This document shows positions 8,643 to 18,367 of a stretch of DNA of 64,000 nt, piece after piece. Position numbers and translations under genes: made by a program. The DNA comes from Candidatus Rifleibacteriota bacterium (GTDB taxonomy: Bacteria > Muiribacteriota > Ozemobacteria > Ozemobacterales > Ozemobacteraceae), in the NCBI GenBank assembly GCA_018818125.1, contig JAHISQ010000114.1, positions 78,343-142,342 on the forward strand. The letters run 5' to 3'. The notes beneath the pieces are model-generated. The model was not told the origin of the DNA. It was given only the letters and a program-made list of their open reading frames with translations, and searched no databases. Numbering within the stretch: position 1 is the stretch's first letter; every line of letters begins with the position of its first letter.

Positions 8643-9002
8643 GTGAGCAAAAAAATATTGGTCGTCGATGATGCTTCAATCATGCGGTTGATGCTCAAAC
8701 ATCTTTTTGAAAATAACGACTTTAAGGTCATTGAGGCCGCAAACGGCAGAGAAGCAGTCGAGCTTTATGCCGCCCATAAACCTGATCTGGTTACCATGGA
8801 CATTACCATGCCAGATATGGATGGAATAACTGCTGTAAAAGAGATTCTTAAAATTGATGCCAGCGCCAAGATCATCATGTGTTCAGCCATGGGACAGATC
8901 GACAAAGTAAAAGCAGCTGTAATGGCCGGAGCAAAAAGCTTTCTGGTAAAACCCCTGCAGCCCGACCGCGTATTATCAACAGTAAAGCAGTTTCTTGGCT
9001 GA
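8643..9002 (+). CDS. CheY-like single-domain response regulator
   Basis: 119 residues, GTG start with GAGGT about 7 bases upstream. A complete receiver: LVVDDA acidic pair near residue 9, phospho-acceptor Asp in LVTMDITMPDMDG, Ser/Ala switch region in IIMCSAMG, and Lys in FLVKPLQP. No output domain, so it acts by protein contact, as CheY does on a motor or as a phosphate sink. A TATAAT at 8601-8606 may serve as its own -10 box. It is paired with cheX upstream; the next gene is almost 500 bp away. Confidence 0.9.
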   Translation: MSKKILVVDDASIMRLMLKHLFENNDFKVIEAANGREAVELYAAHKPDLVTMDITMPDMDGITAVKEILKIDASAKIIMCSAMGQIDKVKAAVMAGAKSFLVKPLQPDRVLSTVKQFLG

Positions 9003-9486
9003 CCTGAATTTCATCCAGACAGGTCTTATGTGACGTCTTACAGCATGAAATAGTCTTATTCCGTTTTCGTGCCATTTCTATTTTCGGCTTTTTCAACAAT
9101 GAAATGTGCTCAAACCTTATGTCCTGAAAAGTCATAGGCCCAATTAGTCGTATTTCAGATTCATTGGCCGCTGCAAAATTCTCAGTTAACAACCTCATTT
9201 TGCCCAGCCTGCAAGGACTGTCAGACCGCAAGTTGACAAAGTTTCAAAAATTAGATACAATCAATTTGAGGGTACAGGAAAGTCAGTTTTCTGGGTTTAT
9301 ATCTGACAACTGAATTGATTGCAATCCTTGATTGCGTCTAGAGATTTTATCAAACTTTTATATATTACTTGTTGCATTCGTCGCTTTCAAACAATTCTTA
9401 TTCAGGCAGGTCATATGCGCCAGTAGTTGCTGTCTTGGTAGCGACATTTTTAGTCACTTCTTTGAATTAAAGCAGGTCAACCAAAT
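9003..9486. other. Intergenic region between the receiver and cheD
   Basis: No convincing gene on either strand; short frames here lack ribosome sites. The right half holds a strong promoter (9233-9261) and so about 220 bases of transcribed leader ahead of cheD. I see no riboswitch I can name in that leader. Confidence 0.5.
9233..9261 (+). promoter_or_regulatory. Near-consensus sigma70 promoter of the cheD-cheA-mcp operon
   Basis: TTGACA (9233-9238), exactly 17 bases, TACAAT (9256-9261). This is the best promoter match seen in the window. Expected start near 9268 leaves a leader of about 220 nt before cheD. Confidence 0.7.
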
Positions 9487-9966
9487 ATGGCAGTTCTCGT
9501 TGGAATCGGAGAATACGCTGTGACGGCCACGCCAGACACCACGATCAGGACCCTTGCGCTTGGTTCATGTGTCGCGGTTGCTTTTTTTTCCAAAAAGAAT
9601 ATAGCAATTGGGCTTTTGCACGTCCAGCTTCCAGAGAGCAGAATAAACCTGGATCTTGCTGCGAGAAAGCCAGGATCTTTTGCCGACACCGGAATACCAT
9701 TAGTAATCTCAGAATTGGCAAAACATGGGTGTTCACCTGCTGACCTGTATGTCAAGCTTATAGGTGGCGCACAGGTAATGGATCCGAATAACACATTCAA
9801 TATTGGCAAGCGCAATTATCTGGCAGTCAAAAAAGTCCTCTGGGCCAATCGCCTCTTTCCGGTGGCGGAAGAAATAGGCGGAAATTTTAGTCGATCAGTT
9901 ACCATAACTATGAATGACGGCGATGTCCTTATTCACACGCCTGGCTACGAAGACCGCATAATTTAA
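9487..9966 (+). CDS. cheD: Chemoreceptor glutamine deamidase CheD
   Basis: 159 residues. The catalytic set of CheD is present with the spacing known from the Thermotoga enzyme: Thr22, Cys28 in ALGSCVAV and His45 in GLLHVQLPE. VKLIGGAQVM and NIGKRN are further family signatures. CheD deamidates glutamines in chemoreceptors and binds CheC-type phosphatases, linking adaptation to receiver dephosphorylation. The likely substrates are the two receptors encoded 4 kb downstream. It is the first gene after the strong promoter at 9233. Confidence 0.93.
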   Translation: MAVLVGIGEYAVTATPDTTIRTLALGSCVAVAFFSKKNIAIGLLHVQLPESRINLDLAARKPGSFADTGIPLVISELAKHGCSPADLYVKLIGGAQVMDPNNTFNIGKRNYLAVKKVLWANRLFPVAEEIGGNFSRSVTITMNDGDVLIHTPGYEDRII

Positions 9967-9999
9967 TCTTGCCCATAGGAAACAAGCTGGAGTAACAGG

Positions 10000-10386
10000 A
10001 TGTTGAAAATTTTAATAGCAGATGATTCTAAAACAGCTCGCATGATAATTCAGCGCTGCCTGGAAATGGTAGGCGTCGCTAACTGCGAGTATGTCCACGC
10101 ATCTGACGGCATTGAGGCTCTGACCATTATGCGCGCCGGAGGAGTAGACCTGCTGATTACCGACCTTAACATGCCAAACCTGGATGGAAAAGGCCTATTG
10201 CTGGCCGTTAAAAGCAGTCCAAAATTGACAAACACACCGGTTATCGTAATTTCATCGCTGGTGAATCAAGCGCTGGAAATTGAGCTTAACAGCCTCGGCG
10301 TTAACAGTATTATCAACAAACCCGTTTCGCCAGTAAAACTTCTTGAATGTATGGAATCAATTATGGAAAAAGGTTTTATATCATGA
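10000..10386 (+). CDS. CheY-like response regulator, second copy
   Basis: 128 residues. Receiver fold with acidic pair D8-D9, phospho-acceptor Asp55 in LLITDLNMPNLDG, Ser in VIVISSLV and Lys in INKPVSP. The stop overlaps the start of the next gene (ATGA), the second CheX-like phosphatase, so kinase output and its switch-off are made together. Ribosome site GGAG about 8 bases from the ATG. No DNA-binding output. Confidence 0.9.
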   Translation: MLKILIADDSKTARMIIQRCLEMVGVANCEYVHASDGIEALTIMRAGGVDLLITDLNMPNLDGKGLLLAVKSSPKLTNTPVIVISSLVNQALEIELNSLGVNSIINKPVSPVKLLECMESIMEKGFIS

Positions 10387-10871
10387 TCTTTCCGCCAGAC
10401 TCTCTAGAAGCAATCATCTTCAATGCTCTCTCAGAAACGGTTGAGAGCATGGTTTTCGAAGAGGTTGTTATCAATCAGTTCGTTGCCAACAAATGGCCCC
10501 AGGTCGAAAATAGTGCCTGGTGGGCCTGCATCGAATTGTTTCCGCCACCAATTAGTGGTGAAGTTATCATTGTTGTACCCGATGCTTTAATGAACAGATT
10601 TACCGAGGCCACCCTTGGCATGGGAGATGAACCGCCACTTGCGGAAGAAAATGCCGACGCTCTGGGCGAACTCCTCAACACCCTGTGTGGCCGCTTGCTA
10701 GCCATGAGAGTTGGTCCAACCCACACATTCCGCATGGGCTTGCCTAAAATCGGGCGAGGTGACACGATGACACAAGAAGGCAATAACCATAAACTTGTTG
10801 ACTGCCTGGTAGAAGATGATCATATTTATCTCGTGGTACCTAATCAGTTCTGGGATTTTAATGCAGATTGA
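10383..10871 (+). CDS. CheX-like chemotaxis phosphatase, second copy
   Basis: 162 residues when started at the ATG that overlaps the preceding stop codon; a longer frame upstream lies inside the receiver gene and is unlikely. The CheC/CheX signature is at Asp92, Glu96, Asn99 (ADALGELLNTLCGRLL). GEVIIVVPDALMNRFTEATLG corresponds to the strand-helix before it. Divergent from the cheX at 8089, so probably specialised for the receiver at 10000. Cytoplasmic. Confidence 0.8.
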   Translation: MIFPPDSLEAIIFNALSETVESMVFEEVVINQFVANKWPQVENSAWWACIELFPPPISGEVIIVVPDALMNRFTEATLGMGDEPPLAEENADALGELLNTLCGRLLAMRVGPTHTFRMGLPKIGRGDTMTQEGNNHKLVDCLVEDDHIYLVVPNQFWDFNAD

Positions 10872-10935
10872 CAGCAAATCTAACGGCCAACCCTGTCTTG
10901 CGGACAGGTAAGATCAGAAAGACAGGATAAAACTT

Positions 10936-13242
10936 ATGTTCAAAGGCATGGAACAGGAATTTTTACGTGTTTTTGTTTCAGAAAGCCGCGAATTCATTGA
11001 AGAGGTTGAGCCGCAGCTGATCACCATTCACGAAAATGCGGAAAAAACTGGGCAAATCGATCTTGACACTATAAACAGTGTTTTTCGCCTTTTTCATTCG
11101 CTCAAAGGTAGTGCCGCCAGCCTTGGTTTGAACAATATAGCTACTCTCACGCATAAAGCAGAAGCCATGCTTGACATGTTTCGAGTGGGCAAGGCTATGA
11201 TCAGAATCGAGCATATCGATATACTTATGCGTGCCCTGGATATGTCTAGAGATTATCTCGATCTTGTTGAAGCCAATCAATCTGATTGTGGCAATGAGGC
11301 ACAAAAAGATGCTCTTGAGGGTGAACTTGACTACTTTATTCAACAGGTCAGTGAGCCAGAAACCCAGGCTAAAGCGAAGGCTAGAGCTAAGGCAAAAAGC
11401 AAAAATAAATTACCAAAATTAGAAAAGACTCTGCCTCAATCTCTTTCCCCAAAAGACGACGATAAAATCAAACCTTTGGTAGAACAGTTCGTTGTTGAAG
11501 CCATAGAAATCCTGGACAATTCAGAGGCAGTGCTGATAGAACTGGAAAAAGCAACAGAGGAGTCAAGAGAGCAACTGATTAGAGAAGTATTTCGAGGCAT
11601 TCACAGTTTTAAGGGAAACTGCGGATTTCTTGGCTTTGTTAACCTTGAAAGTCTCAGTCATAAAACTGAAACCATCCTGGATGATTTTTTGAATAATGGA
11701 CAAAGTCTTGCTCCAGAGCACGTTATGACATTTTTGATCATTATCGATTCTTTGCGCCAGGGCGTCAGCGACCTGGCCGCGGGAGGAGTCGGCAACATTG
11801 AAGGACAGGCAATGTTCGAAGACTTGCTTGACCAGATGAAGATTGGTTTGATAGCAGAGTATGACGACCACAAAAAAATAGGAGAAATTCTGCTGGAAGA
11901 AGGAACAATAACCGACGAACAGCTTGAACAGGCTCTCATCAAACAGCAAGCAGCTCTCGGCGAGGTCCTGATTGATATGGGAGCAGTCGACAATAGTGCG
12001 ATCGACCGGGCTCTCAAAAAACAGTCTGAGCAATCGTCAGCGGCAGGAAAACAGTCTAAAAAAGCGGATATCAGAGTTGATACTCAAAAACTGGACAAGC
12101 TGATCAACCTTGTAGGTGAACTGTTAATCGCAGAGACTATGGTGACCCGCAATTCAGACCTTAAAGATCTGGTCCTGGAAAACTTCGAAAAAGCAGTTCA
12201 TCATCTTCGCCGCATCACAAGTGAATTACAGGATGTCGCGATGAGTGTAAGAATGATTCCACTAACCATGACATTCCAGAAACTGGTAAGAGTGGTGCAT
12301 GACATTGGTCGTAAGAGCAGCAAAAAAGTTAAACTGAATCTGGTTGGCGAAGAAACAGAAGTAGATAAAACCATGACTGAGCAGATAGCAGACCCTCTTG
12401 TGCACATGGTGCGCAATGCCGTAGACCACGGAATCGAGTCCCCGGAAGAGCGGCTGAAACTTGGCAAACCAGAAATCGGCAGTGTTACTATCGAGGCACG
12501 CTACGAAGGCGGTGAAGTCTGGATAATTGTATCGGATGATGGCAAGGGACTTAATCGCGAAATGATTCTCGAAAAAGCCGAAAAAAAAGGTCTGTTAAAC
12601 AAAGACCCTGCTTCAATGAGCGATGAAGAAACGTTCAATCTGATTTTTGAACCTGGTTTTTCGACTGCAGATACTGTATCAGAGGTTTCCGGCCGCGGAG
12701 TGGGCATGGATGTAGTGAAGAGAAACATCGAAAACCTGAAGGGCAGAACAACTGTTAAGAGCAAATCAGGATATGGCACATCAATTTATCTACAGATCCC
12801 CTTAACGCTGGCAATTATTGATGGAATGCTGGTAAGAGTTGGCGATTCCCGCTACACAATTCCACTTTTATCAATTCGCGAATCACTGCGACCTTTACCT
12901 GAGTCCATTACCCGGTCACCTTCAGGCGAAGAAATTTTGCGTATCCGCGAAGATCTGATCTCTGTTATCAGATTACACAATATTCACAATAAAAAGCCCC
13001 AGTTTGACAAATTGACCGAGGGAATCCTGGTTGTCGTTGAAGAGCATGGGCGGCGAATAGCCATTTTCGTAGACGAGATTCTCGGTCAGCAACAGACAGT
13101 TATCAAGGGACTTTCATCTTTTCTTTCTATTTCGGAGGGAATTTCAGGCTGTACCATATTGGGCGACGGAGCAATAAGCCTTATACTCGACATTGGCAGT
13201 CTTATCGCCAAAACTGGCGGCAATGCGTATTCCCATTATTAA
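10936..13242 (+). CDS. cheA: Chemotaxis histidine kinase CheA with two Hpt domains and an MshEN-like insert
   Basis: 768 residues. Order: Hpt1 with His54 (FHSLKGSAASLG); basic Ala/Lys linker (144-165); Hpt2 with His223 (HSFKGNCGFLG); a tandem 24-residue repeat at 314-337 and 340-363 (x-[IL]-G-x2-[LV]-[LI]-x2-G-x-[IV]...L..Q) like the MshEN/GspE N-domain; dimerisation domain (380-445); HATPase with N-box MVRNAVDHGIE (491-501), DDGKG and GRGVGMDVV; C-terminal CheW-like domain (about 635-765). Autophosphorylates on signals from receptors and passes phosphate to CheY and CheB. No standard P2 domain is visible; the repeat sits where one might be. The insert suggests nucleotide (c-di-GMP) input but this is inference. 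Confidence 0.93.
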   Translation: MFKGMEQEFLRVFVSESREFIEEVEPQLITIHENAEKTGQIDLDTINSVFRLFHSLKGSAASLGLNNIATLTHKAEAMLDMFRVGKAMIRIEHIDILMRALDMSRDYLDLVEANQSDCGNEAQKDALEGELDYFIQQVSEPETQAKAKARAKAKSKNKLPKLEKTLPQSLSPKDDDKIKPLVEQFVVEAIEILDNSEAVLIELEKATEESREQLIREVFRGIHSFKGNCGFLGFVNLESLSHKTETILDDFLNNGQSLAPEHVMTFLIIIDSLRQGVSDLAAGGVGNIEGQAMFEDLLDQMKIGLIAEYDDHKKIGEILLEEGTITDEQLEQALIKQQAALGEVLIDMGAVDNSAIDRALKKQSEQSSAAGKQSKKADIRVDTQKLDKLINLVGELLIAETMVTRNSDLKDLVLENFEKAVHHLRRITSELQDVAMSVRMIPLTMTFQKLVRVVHDIGRKSSKKVKLNLVGEETEVDKTMTEQIADPLVHMVRNAVDHGIESPEERLKLGKPEIGSVTIEARYEGGEVWIIVSDDGKGLNREMILEKAEKKGLLNKDPASMSDEETFNLIFEPGFSTADTVSEVSGRGVGMDVVKRNIENLKGRTTVKSKSGYGTSIYLQIPLTLAIIDGMLVRVGDSRYTIPLLSIRESLRPLPESITRSPSGEEILRIREDLISVIRLHNIHNKKPQFDKLTEGILVVVEEHGRRIAIFVDEILGQQQTVIKGLSSFLSISEGISGCTILGDGAISLILDIGSLIAKTGGNAYSHY

Positions 13243-13254
13243 AAGGAGCTTAAA

Positions 13255-13785
13255 ATGTCTACTATGAACAAGCAGAGTGGTGTCAATGACGATGACGATG
13301 ACGATTTATACGACGACGACAATGAAGACACCCAAGAAGGAAAGTATTTGTCATTTCGAATCGGAGATGAGATATATGGCATAAAAATTTGTCATGTTAC
13401 TGAAATTGTCGGCATTCAAAAAATTACGGAAGTGCCTGACATGCCTGCCTACGTCAAGGGAGTAATCAATCTACGCGGAAATGTCATTCCGGTAGTTGAT
13501 GTTCGCTTACGTTTTAACATGAAGGCGAGAGAATATGATGACAGAACCTGCGTTATTGTCGTAAATGTCAAAGATTCACCCATTGGGCTTGTGGTCGACA
13601 AGGTCAACGAGGTCATATCAATTCAACCCACGATGATTTCGCCGCCACCTTCAGTTTCACAAAGTGAAATCAACCGCTACATCCAGGGAATCGGCCGGGT
13701 CGATCAAGACATAATAATTTTGCTGGCAATAGAAGAGTTTTTGAGCGTAAACAACTTTGTTCTCAATAGCTTAAAACAGGCTTAG
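13255..13785 (+). CDS. cheW: Chemotaxis adaptor CheW
   Basis: 176 residues with a strongly acidic N-terminal tail (about residues 9-25 nearly all Asp/Glu), then a standard CheW fold: [60 protein letters not shown]. It couples CheA to chemoreceptors at the inner membrane. Start supported by AAGGAG 6 bases upstream. It lies 12 bp after cheA. The acidic tail is unusual for CheW and might affect array packing. Confidence 0.95.
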   Translation: MSTMNKQSGVNDDDDDDLYDDDNEDTQEGKYLSFRIGDEIYGIKICHVTEIVGIQKITEVPDMPAYVKGVINLRGNVIPVVDVRLRFNMKAREYDDRTCVIVVNVKDSPIGLVVDKVNEVISIQPTMISPPPSVSQSEINRYIQGIGRVDQDIIILLAIEEFLSVNNFVLNSLKQA

Positions 13786-13844
13786 CTTTTGGTTTCTTGA
13801 TACGAAGCAGTAGAAAAATCCATCCGCAAGTAACAGGAGGCAAT

Positions 13845-16250
13845 ATGATTTTTAGCAAATTTTGGCTAGATTTATCTTTGAAATGGAAACTTTTGATACT
13901 GGGTTGTATCGGCGTTGTAGTAATGGGTGCCGCGGCGCTCATTATTTCAAATTCCACCAACAAGAAGATAAGTGGCGAAGTTGAAAAGGAGCTTTTAGCT
14001 GGAGCTGAAAAACAAGGCCAATTGATTGCTGAGGGTGTTTTGAACATGGTCAAAACCCAGGACCAGCTGCTGCGTATAAAACTGAACGGAGATTTGATCG
14101 TAGCCAGAAACACTCTTTCAACCGAAGGTGGAATAGGCTTTGCAAACGAGAATGTACGATGGCATTCCGTTAACCAGTTCACTCAGCAGGGTCAGGAAAG
14201 TAGTCTTCCCAAGGTTATGATTGGCGGAACCTGGCTTGGACAAAGCGTTAATCCTGCCAACAAGGTTCCTGTGGTCGACAAGGTAAAAGAAATGGTCGGT
14301 GGTACATGCACGATTTTTCAGCGCATGAACACTCAGGGCGACATGCTTCGAGTAGCCACAAACGTAATTGGAACAGACGGGAACAGAGCAATTGGGACTT
14401 ACATACCAGCGACTAATCCCGATGGAACGCCGAACCAGGTAATCTCGGCAATCATGCGCGGCGAGAGTTATACCGGCCGGGCACAGGTGGTTGGGCACTG
14501 GAATATTGCAGCTTATGAGCAAATAAGAGATGAGACAGGAAGCATTGTCGGTATGCTTTACGTTGGAATACCCATCGAAATGGTCGGGGAACTGCGAAAA
14601 GCAATTACTGAGATGAAGATTGGTGAAACCGGCTATGTTTACGTTTTCAACGGCATTGGTGATCAGAAAAATCACACTGTTATTCATCCGCTCGGAGCAA
14701 ACGTAGACTTATCAGATACCAAAGACAGCAACGGCAATCTTGTAATACAACAATTAGTTGAAACCGCACTAAAATCCAAAACCGGTATACCGACAACCTT
14801 TGCTTATCCCTGGCTGGATAAGGGCGCAACCAAGCCAAGAGACAAATTTGCTGCACTCGCTTATTACGAACCATGGGACTGGGTCATTGGAGCCGGCTCA
14901 TATTACGATGAATTTCTTAAATCTGTGCAAAAAATTGACCATTCTTTCGACGTAGCCGGGCAAAACCAGCTCATGATTACTTTACTGGTACTGCTTGTCG
15001 TTTGTTTTATTGCCTGGAACATTGCTCTGGGAATTGCACGGCCTCTGTTTCGTGGTGTCAATTTACTGGAAGCAGTTGCGCTGCATGGCGATGTCTCAAG
15101 CGATGTCGAGCAACAAGATATGCAACGAAAGGATGAAGTCGGCAAAATGGCTGTGGGCATCGACTCCCTGATCAAGCAGCAGCGTGAAGAGGCAAGCCTT
15201 GCCTCAATGCTTGCCGACGGCGACTGGGATCACGAAGTACCGGTTCGATCACAGAAAGACGAATTGGGAAAAGCTCTGAAAACAATGGTAGAACAGGTAA
15301 ATCAGGCTCTTTCCGGGGTCAGACTCGCTGCTGAAGAAGTAGACGCAGGGGCAGGTCAGGTCTCTGAAGCCAGTCAATCGCTATCACAGGGTGCCACTGA
15401 GTCGGCGGCATCACTCGAAGAAATCAGCAGCTCAGTTACTGAGATCGGCAGCCAGACCAAGGCTAATGCCGAAAATGCGACGCAGGCCAACACACTGGCG
15501 ACACAGACACGTCAGGCCGCTGAATCTGGCAACCAGAAAATGTCAGAAATGATGGGTGCCATGACCGAAATTCAGGATTCGAGTAAGCAGATAGCAAAAA
15601 TCATCAAAGTTATCGACGACATTGCCTTTCAGACCAATCTTCTGGCCCTAAATGCTGCAGTTGAAGCGGCAAGAGCCGGCAGACACGGCAAGGGCTTTGC
15701 GGTTGTTGCCGACGAAGTTCGCAATCTTGCCAGTAGAAGCGCCAAGGCAGCAAAAGAAACATCCGAAATGATAGAAAATTCTATCGGCAAGGTTCAAAAC
15801 GGCACCCAGATTGCGTCTGCAACCGAGAAGGCTCTGCATGAGATTGTCACCAGTTCGGTCAAGGTTGCCGACCTGGTAGGAGAAATTGCGGCAGCCAGCA
15901 ATGAACAGGCACAGGGTATTCTGGAGATTGGTCAGGGACTTGAGCAAATTGACAAGGTAACCCAGCAGAGCACAGCCAATGCTGAAGAAACTGCAGCGGC
16001 TTCAGAAGAACTCTCAGGCCAGGCACGCGAACTTAACGGACTTCTGACAAGATTCAGGCTTCGTGGTCAGGAAAACAAAGCCATAGAGACGTCAAAAAGG
16101 TCGTCTATTCTCGCGAAAGCCAGACCGGAAAATCGTATGGCACCGAAAAAAAGCAGTCAGACAAAGGACCCCAAAAACCATTCGAAACCCAAAGCACAGC
16201 ATCCTTCGGACGTCATAGCTCTTGATGACGACGAGTTTGGCAGATATTGA
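13845..16250 (+). CDS. Methyl-accepting chemotaxis protein with periplasmic double Cache sensor
   Basis: 801 residues from the ATG behind AGGAGG (13836-13841); an upstream ATG in frame lacks such a site. TM1 about 15-35, a periplasmic Cache3-Cache2 type sensor (about 40-375; [34 protein letters not shown]), TM2 about 380-402, HAMP-like segments, then the cytoplasmic coiled coil with hairpin tip [23 protein letters not shown]. Methylation-type Glu/Gln helices flank the tip. A flexible Lys/Pro tail ends DDDEFGRY, where EFGRY fits the x-aromatic-x2-aromatic CheR/CheB tether. Ligand unknown; Cache sensors often bind small organic acids or amino acids. Confidence 0.93.
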   Translation: MIFSKFWLDLSLKWKLLILGCIGVVVMGAAALIISNSTNKKISGEVEKELLAGAEKQGQLIAEGVLNMVKTQDQLLRIKLNGDLIVARNTLSTEGGIGFANENVRWHSVNQFTQQGQESSLPKVMIGGTWLGQSVNPANKVPVVDKVKEMVGGTCTIFQRMNTQGDMLRVATNVIGTDGNRAIGTYIPATNPDGTPNQVISAIMRGESYTGRAQVVGHWNIAAYEQIRDETGSIVGMLYVGIPIEMVGELRKAITEMKIGETGYVYVFNGIGDQKNHTVIHPLGANVDLSDTKDSNGNLVIQQLVETALKSKTGIPTTFAYPWLDKGATKPRDKFAALAYYEPWDWVIGAGSYYDEFLKSVQKIDHSFDVAGQNQLMITLLVLLVVCFIAWNIALGIARPLFRGVNLLEAVALHGDVSSDVEQQDMQRKDEVGKMAVGIDSLIKQQREEASLASMLADGDWDHEVPVRSQKDELGKALKTMVEQVNQALSGVRLAAEEVDAGAGQVSEASQSLSQGATESAASLEEISSSVTEIGSQTKANAENATQANTLATQTRQAAESGNQKMSEMMGAMTEIQDSSKQIAKIIKVIDDIAFQTNLLALNAAVEAARAGRHGKGFAVVADEVRNLASRSAKAAKETSEMIENSIGKVQNGTQIASATEKALHEIVTSSVKVADLVGEIAAASNEQAQGILEIGQGLEQIDKVTQQSTANAEETAAASEELSGQARELNGLLTRFRLRGQENKAIETSKRSSILAKARPENRMAPKKSSQTKDPKNHSKPKAQHPSDVIALDDDEFGRY

Positions 16251-16330
16251 GCCAGAATCCGTTACCTGATGTAATAGCCTCACAAACGCGTATCGAGCAG
16301 TAAAGAAATAGAACAAATCAAGGAAGTAAG

Positions 16331-18163
16331 ATGAATATCAAGACACGACTTTATGGGGCATTTTTAGCGATTGCAATACTAGTGGCTCTTGTTGGTGGAA
16401 TAAATTTAGTTATGGGCCAGAGACGAAATGTCATGGTAGAGAAATCATTTGCTATCGGATCTTTCGAACAGTCGCTCATAGAAGCAATATCAGCTCACAA
16501 CATCTGGGTTAAAACGGTCTATGCCTTTTTTCTCAAAAACACTGACCGACTGGAAGTTCAAATCGATTCAACCAAATGTCAGTTCGGAAAGTATTTGCAG
16601 GACGAAAGCTATAAAAAAATGAGTAGCATGTTTCCCTCTGTCGCCAACATAATGGCGCGCATCCAGGAACCACATGCAAAAATTCACGGCGGCGCGACCG
16701 AAATTAACCAGGTCTGGCAGAAAAATAACGAAGAAGCCAAAAAGAAGGCATTGGACGTGCTCGAAAATGTGATTAATCCGACACTGGTTGAGATAACCAG
16801 CATACTGAATGATGCTCGCAATGAAACAAACAAACTTAGCGAACAAGTATCAGCTGAAATGCTAGAAAACACTGCCTTCTCAGAAAAAGTGACAGCGATG
16901 GCGGTTATAGTGGCCTTTCTCTGCACAGCGCTGCTGGGTTATAAAATTTCCAACGGCATTTTATTGCCGCTCAAAATGGCAGCTGATCTCACCGAAAAAA
17001 TTGGCATGGGTGACGTTTCAGAGCGTTTAAACCTCAAACTTAATGACGAAATCGGTCTGATGGCAAAGAGCATGGACAAAATGGCCGATGCACTGGAAAT
17101 TAAGTCTAAATTGGCCGAACGTGTTGCAGAAGGAGATCTGACAGTGTCGGTAGAACTTGCTTCTGACAAAGACAATCTGGGAATTGCGCTAAAAACCATG
17201 ATTGATTCACTTACACAGACTCTTTCCGGCGTCAGACTTGCAGCCGAAGAAGTAGACTCAGGGGCAGGTCAGGTATCTGAAGCCAGTCAATCGCTGTCAC
17301 AAGGTGCAACTGAGTCGGCAGCATCACTGGAAGAAATCAGCAGTTCAGTTACTGAGATCGGCAGCCAGACTAAGGCCAACGCCGAAAATGCAACGCAGGC
17401 CAACACGCTGGCAACACAGACGCGCAAAGCTGCTGAATCTGGCAACCAAAAGATGTCAGAAATGATGGGTGCCATGACCGAAATTCAGAATTCCAGCAAG
17501 CAGATCGCAAAAATCATCAAGGTCATTGACGACATTGCTTTTCAGACCAATCTTCTGGCTCTAAATGCTGCAGTTGAAGCGGCAAGAGCCGGCAGACACG
17601 GTAAGGGCTTCGCTGTTGTCGCCGATGAAGTTCGAAATCTTGCCAGCAGAAGCGCCAAGGCAGCAAAAGAAACATCTGAAATGATAGAAGGTTCCGTTGA
17701 AAAGGTCCAAAACGGCACCCGGATTGCTTCTGCAACCGAGCAGGCTCTGCAAGAGATCGTCGCCAGTTCGGTTAAGGTCGCCGACCTGGTAGGCGAAATT
17801 GCAGCAGCCAGCAATGAGCAAGCACAGGGTATTCTGGAGATTGGCCAAGGACTTGAGCAAATCGATAAGGTATCACAGCAGAACACAGCCAATGCCGAAG
17901 AAACGGCAGCGGCTTCAGAAGAACTTTCAGGTCAGGCACGTGAGCTGAACAGACTTCTGGAAAAATTCCAGCTTCGTGGTCAGGAAAACAAAGTCATTAA
18001 GACGACAAAAAGAGCGTCTATTCTCACGAAAACCCGACCGGAAAATCGCATGGCACCTAAAAAAAGTAGTCAGGCAAAAGACGGAAAAGATCATTCAAAG
18101 CAAAAAGCACTGCATCCTTCAGACGTCATAGCTCTTGATGACGACGAGCTTGGCAGATATTGA
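16331..18163 (+). CDS. Methyl-accepting chemotaxis protein with CZB-like periplasmic domain
   Basis: 610 residues. TM1 about 8-28 and TM2 about 187-206 bracket a helical periplasmic region that carries a zinc-binding CZB pattern: His56 (AHNIW), Cys83 (CQFGKYL), His115 and His119 (PHAKIHGG). HAMP follows ([16 protein letters not shown]), then a signalling domain almost identical to that of the preceding receptor, with the same [17 protein letters not shown] tip and Lys-rich tail, but ending ELGRY so the first aromatic of the tether is lost. CZB domains known to me are mostly cytoplasmic; here topology puts it outside. Likely senses zinc, redox or hypochlorous acid, by analogy. Confidence 0.9.
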   Translation: MNIKTRLYGAFLAIAILVALVGGINLVMGQRRNVMVEKSFAIGSFEQSLIEAISAHNIWVKTVYAFFLKNTDRLEVQIDSTKCQFGKYLQDESYKKMSSMFPSVANIMARIQEPHAKIHGGATEINQVWQKNNEEAKKKALDVLENVINPTLVEITSILNDARNETNKLSEQVSAEMLENTAFSEKVTAMAVIVAFLCTALLGYKISNGILLPLKMAADLTEKIGMGDVSERLNLKLNDEIGLMAKSMDKMADALEIKSKLAERVAEGDLTVSVELASDKDNLGIALKTMIDSLTQTLSGVRLAAEEVDSGAGQVSEASQSLSQGATESAASLEEISSSVTEIGSQTKANAENATQANTLATQTRKAAESGNQKMSEMMGAMTEIQNSSKQIAKIIKVIDDIAFQTNLLALNAAVEAARAGRHGKGFAVVADEVRNLASRSAKAAKETSEMIEGSVEKVQNGTRIASATEQALQEIVASSVKVADLVGEIAAASNEQAQGILEIGQGLEQIDKVSQQNTANAEETAAASEELSGQARELNRLLEKFQLRGQENKVIKTTKRASILTKTRPENRMAPKKSSQAKDGKDHSKQKALHPSDVIALDDDELGRY

Positions 18164-18189
18164 GCGTCCTCGCACTGGTTTTTGATCCT

Positions 18190-18234
18190 GCCGTCAAGCT
18201 GCTGGCCGATGCCAGCAGCTTGACGGCTGTTTTT
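18190..18234 (+). terminator. Rho-independent terminator after the chemoreceptor operon
   Basis: A perfect 17-bp stem (18190-18206 with 18211-18227) closes a CGAT loop and is followed by TGTTTTT. It separates the cheD-to-mcp unit from cheR-cheB. Confidence 0.9.
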
Positions 18235-18367
18235 CGCATCAGTAACGATTAGCTTGAGTCTTCTGCCAGTCCAGCGTGCTCCTGGCAATAACAGGATCAG
18301 CGTAATTGTCACGATTTTCGCTTATAAGTAAGACTGACAAATTAAAAATTGAGAACTGGTATCCACA

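Noticed and set aside
14118..14687. 189-codon - strand frame inside the first chemoreceptor
   Set aside because: Lies opposite the Cache sensor coding region and shows no protein features.
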